NCBI GenBank assembly: GCA_002238785.1
Contig: MPNA01000029.1
Coordinates: 1 to 36,135 of the forward strand
Direction: 5' to 3'
Length of the DNA: 36,135 bases
Source of the DNA: a bacterium OM1 bin76
GTDB taxonomy: Bacteria > Actinomycetota > Acidimicrobiia > Spongiisociales > ZC4RG35
Each line of letters opens with the position of its first letter. Position 1 is the first letter of the stretch. Positions 1 through 7,765 of this stretch are shown here, one piece after another. Under the pieces are notes generated by a model, which did not search any database, was not told the origin of the DNA, and worked only from the letters and a program-made list of their open reading frames with translations. The translations under genes were made by a program, and so were the position numbers.

Positions 1-10
1 ATCTCTTGGA

Positions 11-841
11 CTACCGAAATAAGTATCTGCCGATAGTTTTTAGCAGGAAGGGGTTTTCCAAAGAGACTTGCCAGGGGCGGGGGGCGGGTGTCATTGGTTT
101 TGGAGGCGGGGGGGGTTTTTGGGGGGGGGGGGGTGGTTTTGGGGGGGGGGGTGGTGGGTCATGACGTAGAGGCCCTCGGGCGCGTTTTAGGGCTTCGGTT
201 ATCAGAGGTCGAAGTAACTTGAGATGGGCCTTCGTCAGAGGTTTGATTCCCACTTTCTTGCCTACGAGCCTCAAGAACTCTTGGGAAGGAGCGGCCAATT
301 CCTCGGCAACGATCGTGTTGACCTGCGTTCTGTACCGCTCCCTCTGAGCCTGCTCGTGAATGGCAGTCGGGTTGACTTGCATTCTCGTCAGTGTTTGAAG
401 GTGATGAATGTCGTTATCGGTGACATTCCGGATGTCTACCGTGAGATAAGGCTCGGCGTCCATCACGTTGGCCTTGTCAAGGTCGGTGAAGAGCCAGACG
501 TCGATGCCGTTGGTCAGAACACCTGCCACCGCTTCTGAAAAGGTGAAGTACGACCGCAGTTGGTTTGTCTCTTTGACGGACAACGTAGTGCCGGCCTTCT
601 TAGCCTCGACCGCAATCTTGACATTTGTCCCTCCGGTCAGCACATAATCAATCCTCCCACCAAGTTCCGTGAGCACCTCCAGTGCGACTTGCTGAGGATG
701 GCTGGTGTCATAACCAAGGCACCGGAGAAGAGGTTCGATCAGACTGCTCTTGGTGCTGGCCTCGATGGTCTTAATCTCCGGAAAGTCATTGAGCAGTGTC
801 TCAACCCGGAGTCCATGCTCTGTGATCTTTTCCCTGAACAT
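11..841 (-). CDS. HsdR-N-like restriction nuclease domain protein, apparently frameshifted
   Basis: Predicted 276-residue protein whose first ~230 residues resemble the type I restriction enzyme HsdR N-terminal nuclease domain. A PD-(D/E)XK signature is visible: Asp65 after GGRI, then Glu79-Ala-Lys81 after a hydrophobic strand. The ATG at 841 is preferred; the reading frame runs further upstream but with a low-complexity, non-domain sequence. Near residues 228-250 comes a Pro/Lys-rich linker coded by runs of 11, 13 and 8 C on the coding strand. After it the frame ends within about 30 residues. A one-base change in the tract would instead read LFGKPLPAKNYRQILISVV and stay open to the window edge, so the real protein is probably longer. 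Nothing resembling HsdM, HsdS or a helicase domain lies nearby, so a complete type I system is not supported. It could be a solitary nuclease-domain protein. Confidence 0.7.
   Translation of the reverse strand: MFREKITEHGLRVETLLNDFPEIKTIEASTKSSLIEPLLRCLGYDTSHPQQVALEVLTELGGRIDYVLTGGTNVKIAVEAKKAGTTLSVKETNQLRSYFTFSEAVAGVLTNGIDVWLFTDLDKANVMDAEPYLTVDIRNVTDNDIHHLQTLTRMQVNPTAIHEQAQRERYRTQVNTIVAEELAAPSQEFLRLVGKKVGIKPLTKAHLKLLRPLITEALKRARGPLRHDPPPPPPKPPPPPQKPPPPPKPMTPAPRPWQVSLENPFLLKTIGRYLFR
108..151. repeat. Homopolymeric G tracts (G8, G13, G11)
   Basis: Three long G runs on the plus strand at 108-115, 121-133 and 141-151, separated by short T-rich spacers. They encode the proline-rich linker of the minus-strand HsdR-N-like gene. 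Runs this long are prone to slippage in the cell and to errors in sequencing; either would change the reading frame of the gene. Confidence 0.9.
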
Positions 842-900
842 GAGGCCATTGTAAGCAAATGGCGGGAAAGAGTGTGAAAACTGTGGGCTGGGAGCGGCCC

Positions 901-1701
901 CTATCCGGCCAAGGTACGGCCGAGTTGGCGGGACATGGCTACTAGGTCTCCCTTGGAGTCCCAGATGTAGCAGTCTTCCTCGAAGGTGCCGTTCAGGAGG
1001 TGGCGGGCTGTGAGGTCTAGGGTGAGCCAACCTCGGGCGGGCCGGGAGCGGAAGTGGATGGTGAGTTCCAGCGTTGGGGCCCATCCGTAGTAGCCGAGTT
1101 GGAAAATGGCGGGGGGAAACCCGTCGGCGATCAACGGCATGGACAGAAGGTCGGCTGGGCGTCCGTCGGTGAATCGCATCCGGCCCCTGGCTAAAGCATT
1201 GCCGGTGGGTTGCCCGAAGGCTCCGCGGGCGATGTCACGAGGCATCAGATAGTCGAAACGGCTAGTGAAGGTCGACTCCAGACCCATTTGAAGAGAACTT
1301 TGCATCTCCGACTCCTCCGGAAGTTCGGGAGGGGAGAGGAGAGGACCGGTGGGTCCCGCAAATCCAGACAGTTCACCCCAGGTGATCAGAGAGGTCACCG
1401 ACACCCTGCCGTTTTGTATGAGATCTACGGCGGTGACCGACAGGCTCCGTCCCCTTTTGATGGCTCGGCTGCGAATGGTTGCCTCGCCCGGCATGGTCCT
1501 TCCCAGAAAGTGACTGTTCATGGAAAGAGGGTCGGGATGGGAGACCTGCTGCCCTGCTGCTGCCAGACATAACGCCATGAGGAATCCCCCATTGGGCACT
1601 CCTTCTATGTTCCACAGGTCGCTGACCCGGACTGTCCAACGTCCATCGTCTTGGCCTTCGAGGGCGCCATTGGTGTCGCAGTCGAAGATGTAGTCGTTCA
1701 T
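901..1701 (-). CDS. Acyl-CoA thioesterase-like protein (TesB-type double hotdog)
   Basis: 266 residues, the usual length for a double-hotdog thioesterase of the TesB-like superfamily, which hydrolyses acyl-CoA to free acid and CoA in the cytoplasm. Family-typical features are the early W-N-I-x-G-V-P-N-G-G-F stretch (about residues 30-41), the SMNSHFLGRTMPGEA strand-turn region of the first hotdog, and a C-terminal half ending in EEDCYIWDSKGDLVAMSRQ, like the closing strand of TesB-type enzymes. The start ATG has an AAAGGAAG ribosome site just upstream. It stands alone, divergent from the DUF222-HNH gene. The natural substrate cannot be told from sequence. Confidence 0.75.
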   Translation of the reverse strand: MNDYIFDCDTNGALEGQDDGRWTVRVSDLWNIEGVPNGGFLMALCLAAAGQQVSHPDPLSMNSHFLGRTMPGEATIRSRAIKRGRSLSVTAVDLIQNGRVSVTSLITWGELSGFAGPTGPLLSPPELPEESEMQSSLQMGLESTFTSRFDYLMPRDIARGAFGQPTGNALARGRMRFTDGRPADLLSMPLIADGFPPAIFQLGYYGWAPTLELTIHFRSRPARGWLTLDLTARHLLNGTFEEDCYIWDSKGDLVAMSRQLGRTLAG

Positions 1702-1752
1702 GCTTCCTTTTGCTGAATGAGGTTTGCGACAACTTGGGTAACTGCAGCCAGC

Positions 1753-1842
1753 CTACCCGACGCTGGATAATCTACCCGACTGCCAAGCCTACTGTTCCTA
1801 TAGCGATTGTTTTCATAACTTAGCATTCTATAGGATTGTTTT
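1753..1842. repeat. Two sets of short direct repeats upstream of the HNH gene
   Basis: CTACCCGAC occurs at 1753-1761 and 1772-1780 (19-base period). CTATAG followed, with or without one extra base, by GATTGTTTT occurs at 1798-1813 and 1828-1842 (about 30-base period). The tract is clearly AT-richer than its surroundings and fills the divergent gap between the thioesterase and HNH genes. Function unknown; binding sites or a mobile-element scar are both possible. Confidence 0.6.
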
Positions 1843-1863
1843 GTCACACCCTCTTGGCATACT
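1836..1863 (+). promoter_or_regulatory. Possible promoter of the DUF222-HNH gene
   Basis: TTGTTT (1836-1841) and CATACT (1858-1863) are 16 bases apart. Transcription would begin at about 1870-1871, where the gene's ATG lies, and there is no Shine-Dalgarno sequence before that ATG. This would fit a leaderless mRNA, but the hexamers are only moderate matches. Confidence 0.3.
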
Positions 1864-1870
1864 GGTACCT

Positions 1871-3097
1871 ATGAACGGAGAGACCGGAAACGGAACCGCG
1901 GCCAACCAAATGCTGCTGGTGGGTCCCGTAATGTCGGCGCAGCAGGCCAGCGTGGAACAACTACTGCAGCGGATAAAGGCCTCCGTCCGCGTCCAGAACC
2001 AAGCCGCCGCGATCCGATCCGAGGCAGTGGCCGAACTGGAGCGACGCCACGGAACCGACCTGGTGGAAACGGTGTTGCGAGAAGACGGTCTGTTGGGCCG
2101 CCGCCGGGCCCGGTCGGAGGTGGAGACGGCCAAAGAATTGGAAGAACTACCTAAAACCCGAGAAGGTTTCCGGAATGGAGAGATCTCCCCTGACAACGCG
2201 CGGATCATTGTAGGCGCCAACCAACGGGGAGAGATCGACGAAGACGAATTGGCCGACCTTGCCAAGACCCAGTCGCCAGACAAGTTCGCCGGGACCGTCC
2301 GCAAACACGAACAGAAACGGTCCGAGGATGATGGTGTGTCGAAGTTGGAACATCAACGGTCCCGCCGGTTCGCCAAGATCAAGACCGACCCCGACGATGG
2401 GATGACCGTGCTATATGGGCGTTTCGATCCGGTGACCGGGGCGCGGATCGAAACCGCTGTTTCTCATATGATGAACCAACTATGGCACAAAGAAGACCCC
2501 CTGAACCGGGCCACCGCCGGACAGAGAATGGCCGATGCGTTGGAACTTCTGGTCACCCGTCCCCCAGGCAAAGACCAAGAGGGTCGGTCACAGGAGGTCA
2601 GACTGCTGCTGATCGCCGACTACGACACCACCAGCCAACAACTCAAAGACGCCCGCCTGGGTGACGGGACGCCCCTTCCCGCCCGGACGCTTCGACAGTT
2701 GGCGTGTGACGCTCAGATCCTTCCCGCCATCTTCAAAGGCCCTTCGGTGCCGCTGGACCTGGGACATGCCCGACGGGTGGCCAGCGGATCCCAACGCGCT
2801 GCCCTGGTCGCCCGCGACCGGGCATGCGTAGGGTGCGGCGCCAAGGCATCCTGGTGTCAGGCCCACCATATTGTCCACTGGCAGGACGGAGGCCCCACCA
2901 ACTTGGACAACATGTGTTTGTTGTGCAGCAGATGCCACCGCAAAGTGCACGACCAAGACTGGACGGTCGAGCGAACCCCCACCGGAAGATACACTCTCCG
3001 CCGCCCACCCAACGGCTCCGGCCGTCCGCGGCGCCACAAGATCAACAACCGCCCACGCCGACAGAGACGCCGACGGGTGGTCAAACAACGAAAATGA
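1871..3097 (+). CDS. DUF222-HNH endonuclease family protein (13E12-type)
   Basis: 408 residues from the ATG at 1871. The N-terminal ~270 residues look like the DUF222 region found in the multicopy 13E12-type proteins of actinobacteria. The C-terminal part carries an HNH nuclease fold: a CVGC pair, then WCQAHHIVHW, DGGPTNLDNMCLLCSRCH and a final K-V-H. This gives both zinc-binding Cys pairs and the His-His / Asn / His metal centre. The last ~50 residues are Arg/Pro-rich and basic. The function of these proteins is poorly known; in mycobacteria 13E12 copies are linked to repeats and a prophage insertion. A TTG at 1841 in the same frame is less likely as start because it falls inside the upstream repeat and predicted promoter. 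Confidence 0.85.
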   Translation: MNGETGNGTAANQMLLVGPVMSAQQASVEQLLQRIKASVRVQNQAAAIRSEAVAELERRHGTDLVETVLREDGLLGRRRARSEVETAKELEELPKTREGFRNGEISPDNARIIVGANQRGEIDEDELADLAKTQSPDKFAGTVRKHEQKRSEDDGVSKLEHQRSRRFAKIKTDPDDGMTVLYGRFDPVTGARIETAVSHMMNQLWHKEDPLNRATAGQRMADALELLVTRPPGKDQEGRSQEVRLLLIADYDTTSQQLKDARLGDGTPLPARTLRQLACDAQILPAIFKGPSVPLDLGHARRVASGSQRAALVARDRACVGCGAKASWCQAHHIVHWQDGGPTNLDNMCLLCSRCHRKVHDQDWTVERTPTGRYTLRRPPNGSGRPRRHKINNRPRRQRRRRVVKQRK

Positions 3098-3501
3098 AAC
3101 AGGCCGCCGTCACTAGCTTCTCTATCCCCTCCTGCCCCTGCGCGGCCCGGCCCGGTGGGTTCGCCGCCCCTGATCCAGCTGTGTCCCCTAGTGGGATTCC
3201 CTCCCGACCCGCCTCCTCCTGACCGGCAGAAATTTCGGATAGGCGCAGGCCAGTCCGAAACCGAGAGCAGTTCAGTTTTCGGCTAGTTTGGCTCCGGTTA
3301 CTGAGGGGAGTTGTGAACCTCTTCTGACTTCCCGAAGACAGGAGCCATTTGATGAACGCGATCCGGACCGCGCATTCATGTTTGTTGAATTCAATATGCA
3401 TCGGACCTGAGACAAAAGACCAGCAATTGACTGCAATTCTTCGAGGAAAGTTTCGCGACATCGCCGGCAACCGGGTACCGGTGGGTGATGGGGGGCTGCG
3501 G
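3098..3501. other. Gene-free stretch between convergent HNH and pgpA genes
   Basis: About 400 bases with no convincing gene; the frames that cross it are shadows of pgpA or lack family features. The only structure seen is an inverted repeat, TTTCGGA at 3233-3239 and TCCGAAA at 3254-3260 with a 14-base loop, which might help terminate transcription but has no T run. No tRNA or small RNA is recognised. Confidence 0.5.
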
Positions 3502-3945
3502 TCAGTTCAGCCAGAGTTGCACGATCCAGCCAACCGCCAGGCCGTACCCTCCTGCTACCAGGTCGTCGCCGGTGACGCCCCATCCTCCGGGGAGGCGTTC
3601 GGCCCATCTCATCCCGGGAAGGATCTTGTAGATGTCCACAATTCGGAACGTCACCCATCCGGCCACGGCGCCGGGGGGACCAAGCCCGATTACCGCCAGG
3701 GCTGCCCCGGCCGCTTCGTCGATGACCACCCAGCCGGGATCGTCAGCGAAGGGATGCGAACTCCAGATGGAGAGCCCTGCCGCCGCAATCGCCAGAAGAA
3801 CCTGGGCCTCCCAACCCATTCCGGCGATCGCCAGGGCTGCAGCCAGGCCCACCGCCGCTCCCAAGGTGCCCGATCCCGAGTCGGATCCCCGCACCTTGTT
3901 CAGGAAGAGACCCACTCCGAACAGGGAGGCAATCCGTTTTCGCAT
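3502..3945 (-). CDS. pgpA: Phosphatidylglycerophosphatase A family protein
   Basis: 147 residues, matching the short PgpA family, which dephosphorylates phosphatidylglycerol phosphate at the membrane to give phosphatidylglycerol. The family pattern is visible: an N-terminal G-S-G-T-L-G-A-A-V-G segment, a D-D-P-G-W-V-V-I-D-E motif at about residues 68-77 where acidic residues bind metal, and a C-terminal F-R-I-V-D-I-x-K followed by V-T-G-D-D-L-V-A-G. Hydrophobic stretches near residues 27-60 and 80-100 fit membrane helices. It is divergent from ilvE across 99 bases. A CDP-alcohol phosphatidyltransferase lies far away at 33 kb, so there is no operon link to phospholipid synthesis here. Confidence 0.85.
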   Translation of the reverse strand: MRKRIASLFGVGLFLNKVRGSDSGSGTLGAAVGLAAALAIAGMGWEAQVLLAIAAAGLSIWSSHPFADDPGWVVIDEAAGAALAVIGLGPPGAVAGWVTFRIVDIYKILPGMRWAERLPGGWGVTGDDLVAGGYGLAVGWIVQLWLN

Positions 3946-4044
3946 CTATGTGAAGCGTACCGAGCCCTTGCCTCACCCATCGCGGGCCAGACCTTGGCAA
4001 ATGTGCGGTTAAACGCTGCGTCGAGCGTGCCAAACTAGAGGCGC

Positions 4045-4959
4045 ATGGAACCCTCACTTTATATATGGATGGACGGGAAGCTCGTTCCGTGGGACGACGC
4101 CAACGTCCATGTGCTAAGCAACGCCCTTCATTACGGAACCGGGGTGTTCGAGGGAATCCGGGCGTATGAGACCGACAAAGGGACGGCCGTCTTTCGGCTC
4201 ACGGAGCACATCGAACGGCTCCACCGTTCCGCTCGGGCCTACCGCGTTCCCCTCGAATGGTCGGTGGAGGAACTGGTGGAAGCCTGCCGGACGGTAATGA
4301 GAGAGAACGGGCTGGAATCGGGATATATCCGTCCCATCGTCTACTACGGCCTGGGTGCCATCGGACTCAACCCCACGGGCGCCACCTCGCATACCGCTAT
4401 TGCGGCTTGGAGATGGGGCGCCTACTTGGGAGAGGAAGGAGTATTGAACGGGATCCGGGTAGGGGTTTCCTCCTGGCGGCGGATCAGTTCGGCGGCGTTT
4501 GTTCCGGTCGCCAAGGGGTGTGGGCAGTACCTGAACAGCGTCCAAGCCAAGATGGAGGCGATCAGCAACGGGTACGACGAAGCCCTGCTGTTGAACTCCG
4601 ATGGGAATGTCTCCGAAGGCAGCGGCGAGAACGTGTTCGTGGTGCGTGACAACGCCGTGTTCACCCCTCCCGTCTCGTCTGGGATTCTGGATGGAATCAC
4701 CCGTCACACCGTAATGACCTTGCTGGCTCGGGATGGGATTGAACTGCGGGAGGCGACTCTCACCAGAGGTGACCTCTTCAACGCTGACGAGGTGTTCTTC
4801 ACGGGAACCGCGGCAGAAGTGACCCCGGTCCGAGAGATCGACAGCCGGCCCGTAGGAAACGGGCGTCCGGGTCCGATCACCCGACGCACCCAGGAGTTGT
4901 TCCAGCGCCTCATCTCCGGCGGTGATCCGGAGTTGGGACACTGGCTCGAATATGTATAA
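4045..4959 (+). CDS. ilvE: Branched-chain amino acid aminotransferase
   Basis: 304 residues, full length for a bacterial class IV PLP aminotransferase that interconverts leucine, isoleucine and valine with their 2-oxo acids, using glutamate. The PLP lysine is Lys157 in VAKGCGQYLNS; SEGSGENVF and the start-proximal ALHYGTGVFEGIRAY are diagnostic for IlvE. The C-terminus HWLEYV matches the family's usual end, so the gene is complete. D-amino acid transaminase and aminodeoxychorismate lyase share the fold but lack this combination of motifs. The last codons and stop overlap the 14-base mosaic-end-like string described separately. Confidence 0.93.
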   Translation: MEPSLYIWMDGKLVPWDDANVHVLSNALHYGTGVFEGIRAYETDKGTAVFRLTEHIERLHRSARAYRVPLEWSVEELVEACRTVMRENGLESGYIRPIVYYGLGAIGLNPTGATSHTAIAAWRWGAYLGEEGVLNGIRVGVSSWRRISSAAFVPVAKGCGQYLNSVQAKMEAISNGYDEALLLNSDGNVSEGSGENVFVVRDNAVFTPPVSSGILDGITRHTVMTLLARDGIELREATLTRGDLFNADEVFFTGTAAEVTPVREIDSRPVGNGRPGPITRRTQELFQRLISGGDPELGHWLEYV

Positions 4960-4966
4960 GAGACAG
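4953..4966 (+). other. 14-base match to the 3' part of the Tn5 mosaic end
   Basis: TGTATAAGAGACAG is identical to the last 14 bases of the 19-base hyperactive Tn5 mosaic end used in tagmentation libraries. The first seven bases are also the natural end of ilvE (part of Tyr, then Val and stop), so only GAGACAG is unexplained. The codons tat-gta-taa are AT-rich for this genome. It may be chance or a trace of a library artefact. Confidence 0.5.
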
Positions 4967-4984
4967 CCGGCTGCACTCGCATAG

Positions 4985-5464
4985 ATGACCCGCCAACCCA
5001 ACATTGATCCGCCTGACCAGGACCTTCCCCGCGCCGTTCTGACCCCGGCTGCCCCGGCCCGTTGGAGTCCCGAGCGGCCGGGCATGATCACCGCTCCCCG
5101 GCAGGTATCACCAGGGGGGTTGTTCGGACGTCCCGGACCGGACACCGGATGGGCGTTTCGGATCATCCGGCAGGTGGACCTCTCTGAAGAAGAACGGCGG
5201 GCCGAGCCGGTGTTGGTGACGTTGATGTCAGCCCGGGCGTCCTTGTTCGGACGGGCCCCGGTTCCCGAGGATCTGGAAGTGGCCCGGATCTTGCTGGGGT
5301 TTGACCGGGAAGCATCGGCTGGGATTGTGAAGCGGCGCCACCGCTGGTTGAAGCACGCCCGGCACGAGGCGGTGCCCGGCGCCGGAGCGGCCGAAGAGAT
5401 CGGAAACGAACTGCTTGCCCTTGCCCCCGGGCCTCTGCGGGCAGCAGTAGCCGACCTGGACTGA
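4985..5464 (+). CDS. Conserved-looking hypothetical protein between ilvE and FAH gene
   Basis: 159 residues, no family recognised. There is no signal peptide or membrane segment. The first ~50 residues are Pro/Arg/Gly-rich; a charged helical part follows (about residues 60-140, including DLSEEERRAEPVLVTLMSAR and a KRRHRWLKHARHEA stretch). It starts 25 bases after ilvE and ends 6 bases before the FAH-family start, so it is probably co-transcribed with FAH and gltX. The third-position GC bias agrees with its neighbours, which supports it being a real gene. No function is proposed. Confidence 0.65.
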   Translation: MTRQPNIDPPDQDLPRAVLTPAAPARWSPERPGMITAPRQVSPGGLFGRPGPDTGWAFRIIRQVDLSEEERRAEPVLVTLMSARASLFGRAPVPEDLEVARILLGFDREASAGIVKRRHRWLKHARHEAVPGAGAAEEIGNELLALAPGPLRAAVADLD

Positions 5465-5470
5465 GTTTCG

Positions 5471-6223
5471 TTGGCCAAAGTCATCCGGTTTCGCCATGGC
5501 GACGACATTGCCTACGGCGTGGCCGAGATGGAAGGAGTGACCCTGTACGAGGGATCACCCTTCGTGGTCTGGGAGCCCACCGAAGTGACTCTGGGCTGGG
5601 ACGAGATAAGGGTGTTGTCACCGGTGCTGCCCACCAAGGTGGTCGGCGTCGGCGGCAACCACGTGGATCCCGAAGACCACCAGCCAGTCGATCCTTACCT
5701 CTTCTTGAAGCCCACCACCTCAGTGGTCGGTCCCGGCGCCGGTGTGGCTGTCCCCCCCATGACCTCGGCCGTGAGCTACGAAGCCGAATTGGCGGTGATC
5801 ATCGGCAGGATCGCCCGGTACGTGAGGGTGGAGGACGCGGGTTCTTACATACTGGGGTACACAGCAGCCAATGACGTCACTGCCCTTGATCTGATGGGCG
5901 GTCCCGAACACCTGACGCGTGCCAAGGGATTCGACAGCTTCTGCCCTCTGGGACCGATGATCGAAACCGAATTCGATCCCTTGGAACAGCATCCGGTGGA
6001 GTGTCTGATCGATGATGACCTGCGACAAACGGCTTTCACGTCCGAAATGGTCTACGGCCCGGGTGAACTGGTCTCCTATGTTTCATCGGTGATGACTCTT
6101 CTACCCGGAGACGTGATTCTGACCGGCACCACCAACGGTGGGGGACCCGCCTATCCGGGGGAGATCATGGAGGTGCGGATTGAAGGGATCGGAGCATTGG
6201 TGAACCCGGTGGTGAGAGGATGA
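5471..6223 (+). CDS. Fumarylacetoacetate hydrolase (FAH) family enzyme
   Basis: 250 residues. FAH-fold enzymes cleave, hydrate, decarboxylate or isomerise 2-oxo acids with a divalent metal. The metal-binding E-x-E appears in VSYEAELAVIIG, with the following Asp in GYTAANDVTALDLM and the downstream KGFDSFCPLGP segment typical of the family. The usual N-terminal R-N-Y-x-x-H motif is replaced by GGNHVDPED. The start is TTG at 5471. The stop overlaps the gltX start (ATGA), so the two are translationally coupled. The same FAH-gltX pair occurs in mycobacteria (Rv2993c next to gltS). The exact substrate is unknown; oxaloacetate decarboxylation or acylpyruvate hydrolysis are possibilities. Confidence 0.85.
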   Translation: MAKVIRFRHGDDIAYGVAEMEGVTLYEGSPFVVWEPTEVTLGWDEIRVLSPVLPTKVVGVGGNHVDPEDHQPVDPYLFLKPTTSVVGPGAGVAVPPMTSAVSYEAELAVIIGRIARYVRVEDAGSYILGYTAANDVTALDLMGGPEHLTRAKGFDSFCPLGPMIETEFDPLEQHPVECLIDDDLRQTAFTSEMVYGPGELVSYVSSVMTLLPGDVILTGTTNGGGPAYPGEIMEVRIEGIGALVNPVVRG

Positions 6224-7665
6224 CTCCCCGGCTGCGGGTGGCGCCGTCCCCGACCGGACTGCTGCACGTCGGCACGGCGCGCGCCGCACTCTTCAACTGG
6301 CTCTACGCCCGCCGTCACGGAGGCGTCTTCATCGTCCGGGTGGACGACACCGACCGGCGCCGCTCTACCTCCGAATTCGAAGAGAAGATCCTGGAAGGGC
6401 TTCGATGGTTGGGGCTCGACTGGGATGAAGGAGTGGAGGTGGGAGGCCCGCACGGCGAGTACCGGCAGAGCGGCCGTTTCGAACGCTACCGGGAGGTAGG
6501 GGCCCAGTTGGTGGCAAAAGGTGCTGCCTACCGGTGTTATTGCAGCCCCGAGGAACTGGCGCAACGCCGCAAGGAGGCCCAACGGGCGGGTCGGCCGCCG
6601 GGCTATGACGGCAGATGCAGATCCCTGGATGTTCCAGAGGCCGAGTCTGTGGAGGGCAGTTACGTAGTGAGATTCGCGATGCCTCGCCCGGGTGTGACGG
6701 TCTTCACCGACATGGTGCGCGGCGAGGTTCGATTCGACCACCAGGTGATCGATGACTTTGTCATCCTCCGAAGCGACGGATCTCCCACCTACCACTTGGC
6801 ATCCACCGTGGACGACGTGGATTATGGGATAACCCATGTGGCCCGTGGGGAGGACATCCTGCCCTCGACCCCGCGACACATCCAGTTGACCAGGGCGATG
6901 TCGGCTCCCGAACCGGTGTACGCCCACCTACCGCTGCTGCACGGCCAGGACGGCCGCAAGCTCTCCAAGCGTCACGGGGCCACTGATGTGGGTGAATACC
7001 GGCAGGTGGGGTTTCTGCCCGAGGCCCTGTTCAACTACCTGTCACTGCTCGGATGGTCGATCGGACCGGAGGCCACCATATTCAGCCCGCATCAGGCAGT
7101 GGAGGCCTTCGATCTGGCGGATGTGTCCTCGAGTCCGGCCGTGTTCGACCCGGTGAAGCTGGAATGGATGAATGGCGAGTACATCCGTAACCACCTCTCA
7201 ATATCCGAGTTCGCGGAGCGCGCCCGGCCGTATGCCGAGGAATTCGTGGGTGCGCCGCTTGCGGATGAGGTCTGGCAGCAAGCGGCGGCGGTGCTTCCCT
7301 TGGTCCAGGAGAGGGTGAAACTGCTGTCGGAAGTGGGTCCCCAACTGGCCTTTTTGCTGTTGGAGGAGATCGAATACCACCCGAAGTCGTGGCGGAAGGT
7401 GATGAGGGCCCAGGGGGTCGATGGAGTGCTCTCCCAGGCGATCAGCGACCTGAGCAAGGTGGCTGACTGGCGGACCGAACCCATCGAGCAGGCCCTTCGC
7501 GGTTTGATAGCAGAGATGGGGATCAGCGCTCGCAAGGGTTTTCAACCGGTGCGGGTGGCGGTCACCGGTTCCTCCATCAGCCCGCCTCTGTTCGAGTCCC
7601 TGGCAGCGATGGGGAGGGAAGCGACACTGAAGAGGCTGCGGGACGCTCGGTCCAAGCTGACTTAG
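6220..7665 (+). CDS. gltX: Glutamyl-tRNA synthetase
   Basis: 481 residues, a full-length class I synthetase that charges tRNA-Glu (perhaps also tRNA-Gln if the organism uses GatCAB). The HIGH signature is HVGT at residues 16-19 in PSPTGLLHVGTARAALFNW, and the KMSKS signature is KLSKR at 247-251. A zinc-knuckle-like C-Y-C ... Y-D-G-R-C pattern lies around residues 106-128. The C-terminal ~170 residues form the helical anticodon-binding region. Its ATG overlaps the stop of the FAH-family gene. HVGT is a familiar GluRS variant of HIGH, so activity is expected. Confidence 0.96.
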   Translation: MTPRLRVAPSPTGLLHVGTARAALFNWLYARRHGGVFIVRVDDTDRRRSTSEFEEKILEGLRWLGLDWDEGVEVGGPHGEYRQSGRFERYREVGAQLVAKGAAYRCYCSPEELAQRRKEAQRAGRPPGYDGRCRSLDVPEAESVEGSYVVRFAMPRPGVTVFTDMVRGEVRFDHQVIDDFVILRSDGSPTYHLASTVDDVDYGITHVARGEDILPSTPRHIQLTRAMSAPEPVYAHLPLLHGQDGRKLSKRHGATDVGEYRQVGFLPEALFNYLSLLGWSIGPEATIFSPHQAVEAFDLADVSSSPAVFDPVKLEWMNGEYIRNHLSISEFAERARPYAEEFVGAPLADEVWQQAAAVLPLVQERVKLLSEVGPQLAFLLLEEIEYHPKSWRKVMRAQGVDGVLSQAISDLSKVADWRTEPIEQALRGLIAEMGISARKGFQPVRVAVTGSSISPPLFESLAAMGREATLKRLRDARSKLT

Positions 7666-7670
7666 CCGGG

Positions 7671-7693
7671 CCCGCCGAAGGCCTTTTGGCGGG
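7671..7693 (+). terminator. Possible terminator after gltX
   Basis: CCCGCC (7671-7676) pairs with GGCGGG (7688-7693) across an 11-base loop that contains AAGGCCTT. It lies five bases after the gltX stop. There is no T run, as is common in high-GC actinobacteria. Confidence 0.45.
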
Positions 7694-7765
7694 TTGAGTC
7701 CCGGACTCGATTCGATTTACCATTGGTGGTGGCATTCAGCCGGTTATCGAGAAGGGAATTGACTC

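Noticed and set aside
1841-1863. TTGTCACAC as a second RecA-NDp/PafBC motif before the HNH gene
   Set aside because: The first half matches, but no TANNNT occurs at the required 8-base spacing.
4114-5508. Long minus-strand open frame (464 residues) across ilvE and the next gene
   Set aside because: It is antisense to ilvE and the FAH operon, has Arg/Ser/Pro-rich low-information sequence, and shows no family motif; a GC-driven shadow.
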